Positions 55,901 through 64,000 of a stretch of 64,000 bases of DNA are shown here, one piece after another. Every line of letters starts with the position of its first letter. Position 1 is the first letter of the stretch. Origin of the DNA: Onchocerca volvulus (Eukaryota; Nematoda; Chromadorea; Rhabditida; Onchocercidae); the NCBI GenBank assembly GCA_000499405.2, contig HG738138.1, forward strand, positions 4,700,368 to 4,764,367, given 5' to 3'. A program made the position numbers and the translations under genes. The notes under the pieces are model-generated. The model made no database searches. It was not told where the DNA came from and saw nothing but the letters and a program-made list of their open reading frames with translations.

Positions 55901-57236
55901 TATCGAAAAATTTTTCGTATAAATTAAAATTTATGTGTTCATTGCTTAATCCAATTTGCTCAGATTTGCGCAAAAGTTGAAAAGGTTTGTATATGTGATC
56001 ACCGTATGACATTACACTGAAATATTCGATTTTATAACCAGAGATTTTGCATATCAATAGACAGGATTGGAAATATGAAACCTTTTTGATATGCGACTAG
56101 AAATTACTCCAATAAACGAAATATACAACTCTTTTCAAACAAACTAACGAAATATAAACCGTTTAGTTCAGATTGATGATGCTCAATTGCAACTAGTCAT
56201 ATTTTTACACCAAAAAATCGATATGTAAATTTTCATGCGTCCACAAAATTGGTATTTTGAAAAATTTGAATCTTTTGTCAGTTTTATCTGTTACGCTGAT
56301 TTTTCCATTTTATGCTCTGTGTTTGTGAATAAATCGATAAAGATAGCATTGGCGGTGGTTGTGTGGAGTGGGACAGGTCGGTCATTGCTTTAATATCGTA
56401 ATAATGCATGTGCTGACAGATTCCTGTAATATTGATTTCATCCGTCAATTGATTTCTATAATTATTTTGTTTCCATTTTAGTTCAAATCTGAACCGATCA
56501 TGTCAGTTTTGGCTTCTTTAAAGTGCGATTATCGAATTCGAATGAATATATTTCTTGGGATCTTATTTAAACAAAATGTTGGAATATCGAAGTTTAGATA
56601 GCTTTGATAGATACAGAATGGAAGAGATGGATTGAATTATTATTCTGTAGATTCCAAAAATTGTAGATATTCCATATATTTTGGATATGAGTTTGATGAC
56701 AGCGATGATCAGCCTGGTTCATTTTGTTAGTATGGGTGATTTTTTGGCTTTGTTAAAGCATTTGATAGAGTAGCGTTAGTAAGTTATCAGCAAGGATGCA
56801 AAGGATGGTGGTAATTTTAGATTTGAAATAATGATTTTATAAATTAAGATAAAAAATGGTGCTCTGGTTTCGAGAACCAACTTATCGATATCAAAAATTG
56901 AGGGTGAAATTAGTTAGAAGTAACTTTGTTAAAGTAAAGATAACTTTGAAATGATAGCCATTGTTCCAGTATCTTTGTGCCGACAAAATTTAAATTTTTC
57001 GACCATTTCTATTTCAATTGTTTCTTGTTCTATAAAATATATTTTTCTGACATGAGAAACATTCTCGTTCGTTACTGTTTTTTCTTTTGCATCATTTCAT
57101 GCATTTCATAAGAATTTTTCGAGTATCAATCAGTTATTGTTGGACGAACAAGTTTAACACGTTTAATAAATTGACGAGAGCGTTATCACCTTCATTTTAT
57201 AATATGTTCTGTGAAAGACAAAATTTGTATTGATGC
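52976..57236. other. Intergenic DNA upstream of the PDXDC1-like gene
   Basis: No supported exon. Open frames such as 53954-54328 are Ile/Phe/Leu/Tyr-rich and typical of T-rich DNA. A GC-richer patch at about 56343-56385 (attggcggtggttgtgtgga) lies about 0.9 kb before the next gene and could be promoter-associated (inference). Confidence 0.5.
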
Positions 57237-57286
57237 AGGAATCAGCATTGAACAAGAAAGTGCAGTGGAACGCGAATTGACCTGTG
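57229..57286 (+). promoter_or_regulatory. Putative leader acceptor of the PDXDC1-like gene
   Basis: 'tgtattgatgcag' ends at 57238, 48 nt before the chosen ATG at 57287 (a tandem ATGATG). This could be a spliced-leader acceptor or the end of a 5'-UTR intron. Confidence 0.4.
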
Positions 57287-60200
57287 ATGATGGCTGCTAA
57301 CTCGGAAGTTGAGATGATGATAAGTGACACACGTAAAATCATTGATAATATCGAAAAGTTCGTTTGTTTTTTATCTTCGCATAAGCGAAACTCGTTATTT
57401 TCAAAAAATTTTACATGTTTTTGTTACTTATCATACATCATTTTTTTGACTTTCTTAAAAGCATTTGACAGTTAGTTATCAACCAATCTTGATAAGATTT
57501 TATCTTGATCAAACCTTGATAAGATTAATGAGTTTTTTCTATTCTGTTTTATTTCAAATAAATCTGTTTTGGTATTTCCTTTTTCCTCGCCTTCAATCCT
57601 ATCAAAAATGAATTTAAAAAGAAAAAAATTGTACATCTGGAAGTTTCCGTAATTTTTTACATATTTACGGCTGCTACCACTAATCGTCATCAAATTTGTC
57701 TGGATTTTCTCGATTTCTAAATTTGATAATTCTTGATTGTATAACTTTTTTTGATTGGATTTGGTTTTCATGCTCGCTATTTGCAATAATTCAAATCACG
57801 AGAAGATGCAGAATATATCACAAGGGAAACATTTTGAACTACAAGTCGAACTTAACCCGTCCTCAAGTTTCATGCAAATGAAGCCAAGTTAAGTACATCG
57901 ACTGCATGATAGTGTGAAGAGATTAATTCCAAATATTTGATGAACTGTCTCTATACGTGAAAGAGGCTTCATTTAGTATACGTTCCTTCGAATCTTTCAT
58001 ATTGATCCAATTAGCGAAATTAACTAAACATCAAATTGCCAGCACTTTTAATTTAACAACAACTCTTCTGCTCACACGTCTGCATGGGTGAACACCCAAA
58101 TTTCGAAATAAAGCACGCTTTGTCAGTAATTTAATATTTGTTTCAACGGATTTTCCGCTTATTTTCGGTCCGCCATGGTGATATCTTGATTCACGTGGAG
58201 CTTTCGGGAATATATCTCTATCTTTCTGTCTGGTATCTTCTAAATATTGCTCAGCTATTTTCATACCACGACGAATTGACCTAAACTAAATTTCGGAATA
58301 AGTGGTTAACTTTGAATTTATTCTACGATGAGATTCTAGGGGAATTGTGAATTTAATGGTAGACAACAATTCATTGCAACTGGGGCTCATAAAGTTTTTA
58401 AAAAGAATTAATGCTATTGCAGTACTATCAAGCATCATTTATGGTTCATCTGCGCTAATCCCCGAGAATTTTTTTTCAATTTTTCAAAATTATCTGATAG
58501 TTTTCGTCTTCTCATGTTTCCAGAATTAGTGTGTGTAGTAATCTTAGGTATGGATGCAGCCCTGCGACTGAAACGTACAACAATGGCTCACTGAACGATT
58601 CAGATATTATTGAAAGATCAATTCTGGAACGACTCGCTTACGCTACCGATGAAAATGTAAGCATTTCATCGTCGTTTTTTAAATATCACTTATAATCGTT
58701 TTGTCAGACAATTTTTTTCCTTGAATAAATCATATATATTGTTAAGAGCTCAGACAATGTCGAGAAATTACAAGAAAATACTAGACGAGCATCTAGCACC
58801 GGTGGTGATGACATCAGCCGAATTCTTCAGCAGTTGGAACGATTGATTCTGTCGGATGATTGGATCAGTAAAAAAATAGAAGATTACGGCGAAAGTTCAC
58901 AATCGTCATACCCTGAATTTCCCAAAAAGAGGTTACTTTAAAATCATTTCGAATTAACTAAATCAATAGAAAGCAGATGAATGTTTTTTTTTAAAACATT
59001 CGTCTGCTTTTTACTGCTTTTGTAAATTCTTTTTTATTTTGTTCAAAAAACACGATGTTCTGGCTATAGCTTTGGTACTTCATGAAGTTTATAATGACAA
59101 ACGATAAACGTAAATAACTTTCAACAAATCTTGTAAACTGATAGCGCTAGGAAGCAATTTTTACTAGAATAGATGGCGAATAGCAATTGAATATAAAACA
59201 TTAGAAAAAGACGTAGGTGATGGATTGGACACAAGCGGAGAATAAATAGCCAAGTCAAATTTGGAGGATGAAAATTGGGGAAAATGAAGTCAGCGCATAA
59301 GCATGAAGGCTTTTACGTGGACTTTTACGCGAACTTTTAGGCAGAGATCAATTCCGTGCATCCATTCCTTTTGTTTCTGATTCGAGGATTGTTCATCGTG
59401 CCTTAGGCTTCCAACATTATTAAGAGGACATAAATTTGATTTCGTAATCACATTGAGGATACTGTTTCATCTCATACTAAAAACTTTCGTCGATATTTGT
59501 GATAATTGTGACAACTTTCTATTGTCACCATTATCATTCGCTTCGCCACCCAACATCTTATCGATTACAAAAAGTAACATTTGAATGACAATTTACCTCT
59601 ATCGTGTCATCTATTACAAATTATAAGCTAAGGCAGTGTTTTGATGGATGTATTCTTACCTGCTTTTAAAATTATTTTTCTGTCCAATGTATAATCAACT
59701 ATTATAAAATAGATTTAGGGGTCGCATTGTTAGTTCACGTTTATCAGAATTGGGACGAACGTTGGTTATCAGTTCATCTCTCAGAAGTTATATTAATCTG
59801 CTTGGAACTCATCACAGACAATCTGTTGCTTCATGTCTTTATGGTAATACATCGCAAACACTCAGCACACTTTTTTGTACACCAAATAACAATTTGCACT
59901 GTTCTGAGCACGATTCAACATTTGCAGATTCGATCAAAACAGGAATTGGTTCGTTCATTTGTATTGTTTCAAATTTATGTCCAAATTACTTATTGCTGAG
60001 GCTGCATATCCTATTTCTCAACACTTGTAACTGAAAGTAAATAAATTGCATTTGGAAGTAAATAAAGTGAATTGAAAGGAAATAAAATTTTGCAATGGAA
60101 TGGAATTTAAATTTCGATTCTTTCTAGGCGCTTAATGATAAATTAAACTTTAGTTGTCGAATTGGTAAAAAGTATTGAAATGTAGTGGTAGTCTTTGTTA

Positions 60201-63200
60201 TAAAATTGTTATAAATTTTTTATTATAAAGTTTAATCTTCAGGTTATGCGATTCGTCTTGCACTGCATGATACGTACGGTTCCGATTACTCTTCGAAAGG
60301 ATGGCGTGTTTTTCTTGAGATGGTTAGTACTTTTGTTTAATGGGAAATAGCTTTTTATTCCGAAAAATTTAGACAAATAATGTATGAAATTAATTATTCT
60401 ATTTTTGAGGGCTCACCAGTGGTGTATATTTCACCTGCTTTACACATCGATCTTACTTCATACCTGTCTACTGAATTCTCAATTGGAGATGTTGTCATTT
60501 TGAAGAAGTCAGATGGAGCCTTTGCTAATATTGAAGGACGAATTGTATGAAAATTTGCTTATTTCCAAAACATGTAGTTATTGTAACATTTAAAAACGTT
60601 TAAATCCAACCGATTCCAAAAGTCAAAATTTTGAAGTTTAGATAAGGGTCTTGTTAAACGATTTGCATCACCAGATCGTACTGACCGTAAAATTTTCAGT
60701 CCGAAATTTGAAGTCGTCTAGAGCTCAAAGCTACTACATTAAGCATTGCTAGTCTGGAATATTTGTAAAACATTCTTACCATCCTGAATGGTTGATACCA
60801 GGATCACATCGCATTTGAACAACAGCTTGATGATGACATTGCTGCTGGGAAGAAACCGTTGATCGTGATTGGAGTTGTTGGATCAGCAATCTTTGGACAA
60901 AATGATATTATAAGTCGTCTATTGGAAACAAGGAAATCCAAGGCTCAATTCTGGATACATGTTGTTGGGCAGGTTTGTTATTTTTTTCCTGATTTTTTAT
61001 TCTTTTTACTTTTGATGGCCTCATTTTTTAGGGTTTGGCTGCATTGTGTCTGAAGAGACCATCCGAAATGCAAGTGTTATCACAAGTAGACAGTTTCACT
61101 GCTCCACTTGCATTATGGCTTGGTATTCCAACAGCGCCCGTCATCGTATGTTTTTCGGTGTAAAGTTTTCTAGAATTTGGCCTGTTATTCGGGAAAATCA
61201 AGTTCTTTATTATTTTTTGCTTCATCATGTGCCATATCAAAATATCTTAACGAACATCGATCGATTAACTCCCAAATTACATCATTATCGTGCTTCAAAT
61301 GGCAGTCACAAATCCTTGGATTTGTAAACTCTTTTTTGCAGACTTTGCATCGACCTGTTGATAATCACAAGCTGTCATATCATGAAAAATTAGTTGTATT
61401 GCCGTGGTGGATCGCGTGCCATCATTTGACAAGCTCTAAAATCACTGACATCATCGAGAACGCTTATTTCTTGGTTGGAATTGATTCTTTGTTTGTAGGA
61501 TTGATTTTTGTACTTATGTTCTCTACCATAATTTTTTTATCCGTTTGGAAATTTTTTTTTGCATTGCAGAGCAAAATGATGCTTCGAGGTCTGATAGGTT
61601 TTCCACAGATCGAAATTTTCGGTATTGAGAATCCCATCGAATTCGCAAATCGTGTTTACGAAGGAATCTATACATCTCCTACCGTCTTGATATTCAACTA
61701 CAGATACCCAGACTTGGGAAAGATTAAAAAAGTTAGTTCATATCTTTACTTTGTCTTAAAAAATGTAATTACATGTCATATAATTGTAATAAAATCAGTA
61801 ATGAAATTGACTGGCATATTATTCATCACTTGCATCTTAAAAGTATTTGAAGAAGTAACTTTGATTCTTATGTTTTTTTACTTGATTTCGTTAGATTTTA
61901 TCTACCAGTTGTATTAGATTATAAAATAAAGCTTCCTCATTTCATAGCATTTTGAGATGTGAAGGCATAATACTCCAAGTAACTTGGTTATATCTGTATT
62001 AGAGTTTTTACAATCATTTCTTAGATTTCATATGTAAATAAATTTCTTGTTTTACTTCGATAGTTATTCTTATCAAAAGACAGAATTGAAATTTTGAAAT
62101 TTTTTCCTTACCTGCATTGGCAAAACGATAAAATATAGCATAGCATTCTGCCAGCAAACATTTTTTTTTTCTCAAAGGATTTTAATTTTTCAGATGAATC
62201 GTACCTCTTGTTATTCATAAATAAATAACTTCCAGGAGAAGATTCTCACAGCTAATAGTCCAAGTTCTTCGGATAGTTTGACGAACGATTATATGAATTC
62301 GGATGATGCGAATGAAACGTTTGTCAATGATTCGTTTGCAACATTTGATAATGATATCGATAATCCAGCAGAATATGCTGATTCATTGAATTTTTGGGTG
62401 ATTTTCCGAATTTCTTTGGTTGATTTTGGATTTTTATTATTCTATTGTCACTGACTTTTCTTATCCTAAGAGGACTTTTCTTTAATTCGCAAGATTCACA
62501 TATATTCGATTTTATACTCCCTTTAAAATAAATCTCTGAAATTTTTTTCAATATCTATGTTTCTTAATGTAAAATATTTCAGCTTAATCAGAGATTGATA
62601 TCAGATTGCCACCAACTGGGATTGCAAATGATTACACTTGGTAACACGCGTTGCTCTGCATTCCGTTTCTGTCCCCTAGAAAGCTCTGCCTGTTAGTTTT
62701 CTATTTTGCATTTTTAAAAAATATTTTTGTTGGAAGGATAATGTCCATGCTATGTGATTTGGAAAAAATAAATACGCATTATAAGTTGCTCATTATGGCA
62801 TCCATCTGATTATATTCTGGATTTGAATGAATGTTTTACACTGTTAAAGTGTATAACATCTCTTGTTATTTCAATATTTCTGAAACTTTTTTTACTTATC
62901 AGAAGTATTCATTATCTTTTCGTCGATTAATTCTCATTTCGCTAAAAACTCATTTCGCATCTTTGTTCACAACTTTTCACGAATTCATTTATTTTCATTG
63001 AATTGTACTAATGTGGACCATGTACATAAATTTATCAAGCAACTCTCCGATGCATTGAAAATAATTGGATCAACTGTTGCCGCCAAGAAACGTTTCAAAA
63101 AGATTATATCAGAATATCCATCATTGGGGCTAACACCAGTCCATAAATGGGCTGGTGTTGGAGCTGTTTGGTAATTCTCTTTTTAAATATTAATTATTTA

Positions 63201-63859
63201 TATTTATCACTGATATTCATCATTATTTCTACATTACGGATTGTAGCGATCGATTGGAAATGAAGGCTTGAAATAAGAAATGTGATTATTAAAAAAATAG
63301 AATTTTTCGGAACGAATCTTCAGCTAGTACTGAAAATAGTCAATCAAGGCTACGTCTCTTCACCATTATTAAATTTAGATCATTTTTTTTGACAGATCAA
63401 TTTTAACGAACTTGATCTTTGTAAACCCTTATCCTCAATCTTACATTGTTTTCTCAATATAAAATTGAGGATATATTCTTATTTTTATCTTCCATTTTCA
63501 GTTACATACCTTCCATTGTGAAGGAAACTCCAATGAATGAATGGAACGAAAAACAACGTCAGCAGGTTTTTCATCTTCTTTTTTTCTGGAAAGGATTCCG
63601 CTTTTGCATGGATAATATAATGGATATCAGTGAGCTGAGATATTCAGCAGTTATTTTCATGAAATTGTTACAGGTGTCTCATTTGAACTTGGAATTAGTA
63701 CATTCTTTGCGTTCCGTAGATACGACATTTTCTGTTGGCGAAAGTCCTGGATGTGGTGTTTCGTGTGTTAAATTTGGTATGCTTTTCGATGATAAAGATC
63801 TCAGGGATCTGGTCCATTTAGTTGCCGAGCATGGAAAAAAAATCGAACAATCACAAAAG
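57287..63859 (+). CDS. PDXDC1-like: PDXDC1-like protein, PLP-decarboxylase fold, 3' end missing
   Basis: Exons: 57287-57357, 58548-58656, 58747-58931, 59719-59948, 60243-60322, 60410-60544, 60802-60972, 61032-61145, 61342-61473, 61570-61731, 62236-62397, 62583-62691, 62906-63170, 63502-63565, 63674-63859. All phases agree, about 725 codons; the gene runs off the window. Recognised by the order of family blocks: VVYISPALHIDLTSYL, AFEQQLDDDIAAGKKPL, GSAIFGQNDIISRLLE, WIHVVGQGLAALCL, DSFTAPLALWLGIPTAPVI, LVVLPWWIACHHLT, FRFCPLESSA, NVDHVHKFIKQLSDAL, and GMLFDDKDLRDLVHLVAEHG in the C-terminal part. Compared with active group II decarboxylases (HVDAA, DPHKW), the PLP-binding Asp and Lys positions hold other residues, so catalysis is doubtful. 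Human PDXDC1 (about 790 aa) has unclear biochemistry. Many donors are GTT-type. The start of exon 13 is uncertain. Confidence 0.85.
57358..58547 (+). other. PDXDC1-like intron 1
   Basis: The intron has a GTTCGT donor and a CTTAG acceptor. Besides AT-rich sequence it contains the antisense exon-like ORF at 58031-58280. 'tgataagatt' occurs twice near 57490-57525. Confidence 0.7.
58031..58280 (-). CDS. Antisense exon-like ORF nested in PDXDC1-like intron 1, unidentified
   Basis: On the minus strand a TTTAGTTTAG acceptor (ending at 58281) is followed by an open block to TGA at 58033-58031. With the in-frame codons before the first Met it starts SIRRGMKIAEQYLEDTRQKD. It is rich in charged residues, with a basic end (PCRRVSRRVVVKLKVLAI), and its base composition is higher in G+C than the intron around it. 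It looks like a real terminal exon or a retro-copied gene fragment rather than chance. I found no upstream exon on the minus strand and do not recognise the protein. ATG at 58264 would give a 77-aa intronless protein. Confidence 0.4.
58932..59718 (+). other. PDXDC1-like intron 3
   Basis: A 787-nt intron with donor GTTACT and acceptor ATTTAG. Besides the hairpin near its start it holds a moderately GC-richer part (59140-59420) in which I could not support an exon on either strand. Confidence 0.6.
58970..59010. repeat. Hairpin in PDXDC1-like intron 3
   Basis: Arms AAAGCAGATGAATGTTTT and AAAACATTCGTCTGCTTT differ by one base and are separated by about 5 bp. It lies 40 nt after the end of exon 3, close to the 5' splice site, where it might affect splicing (inference). 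Confidence 0.85.
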
Positions 63860-64000
63860 GTGAGATTTTTGGTCATTTTTTGACTTGTACAAAAAATAAA
63901 ATGCTTGAAAATGTTCGTTCATACTTTATAACTGATCTACTTCACCTTGTTGTAATTGGTGATGAAACTCATTCTCACGTCGTGTTATTAGTTTTCAAGA

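Noticed and set aside
61177..61917. Longest open frame of the window (246 aa)
   Set aside because: It is a read-through of intron 8, exon 9, intron 9, exon 10 and following intron of the PDXDC1-like gene; only the exon parts match the family.

Overview
The window is eukaryotic nuclear DNA from a nematode, most likely a spirurid or filarial type. The evidence is strong AT richness, long poly-A/T runs and microsatellites, short exons with T-rich acceptors ending TTTCAG or TTTTAG, and a nearly nematode-type CaM kinase II (UNC-43) protein spread over many introns. I cannot name the species from the sequence. No bacterial operons, CRISPR arrays, tRNA or rRNA genes were seen.

Three multi-exon genes can be rebuilt, all on the + strand. 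(1) 15108-17898: a complete PGAP2/FRAG1-like Golgi membrane protein for GPI-anchor lipid remodelling, 7 exons. (2) 31326-48761: a complete calcium/calmodulin-dependent kinase II (unc-43 orthologue), 17 coding exons, 522 aa, with kinase, autoregulatory, linker and association domains. (3) 57287 to the right edge: a PDXDC1-like protein (group II PLP-decarboxylase fold), 15 exons seen, C-terminus beyond the window. All exon phases agree in these models. Each gene has an AG acceptor 12-48 nt before its first ATG, which would suit spliced-leader trans-splicing (inference). The genes are 8-13 kb apart, so no operon is suggested.

The most interesting layer is inside and just beyond the CaMKII gene. 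Four extra exon-like blocks have splice phases that fit it: a terminal exon at 38063 that would give an association-less kinase; an internal first exon at 40887 with a hydrophobic N-terminus that joins the linker and association domain, an architecture like vertebrate alpha-KAP; a 66-nt Ser/Ala/Thr cassette exon at 45350; and a distal terminal exon at 52771 with its own AATAAA. Two GC-AG introns occur in the window, and the PDXDC1-like gene has many GTT-type donors plus AAG and GAG acceptors. That gene also lacks the residues that hold PLP in active decarboxylases.

The rest (1-15 kb, 18-31 kb, 49-57 kb) is mostly AT-rich non-coding DNA. It contains a diverged tandem duplication (3.4-3.9 kb), a 41-bp tandem repeat (4.3 kb), a dispersed repeat with three copies (10.9, 17.0 and 52.1 kb), microsatellites, a near-perfect 82-bp inverted repeat (30.3 kb), a pair of phase-compatible orphan exons (24.5 and 25.0 kb) and an antisense exon-like ORF nested in the PDXDC1-like gene (58.0 kb).
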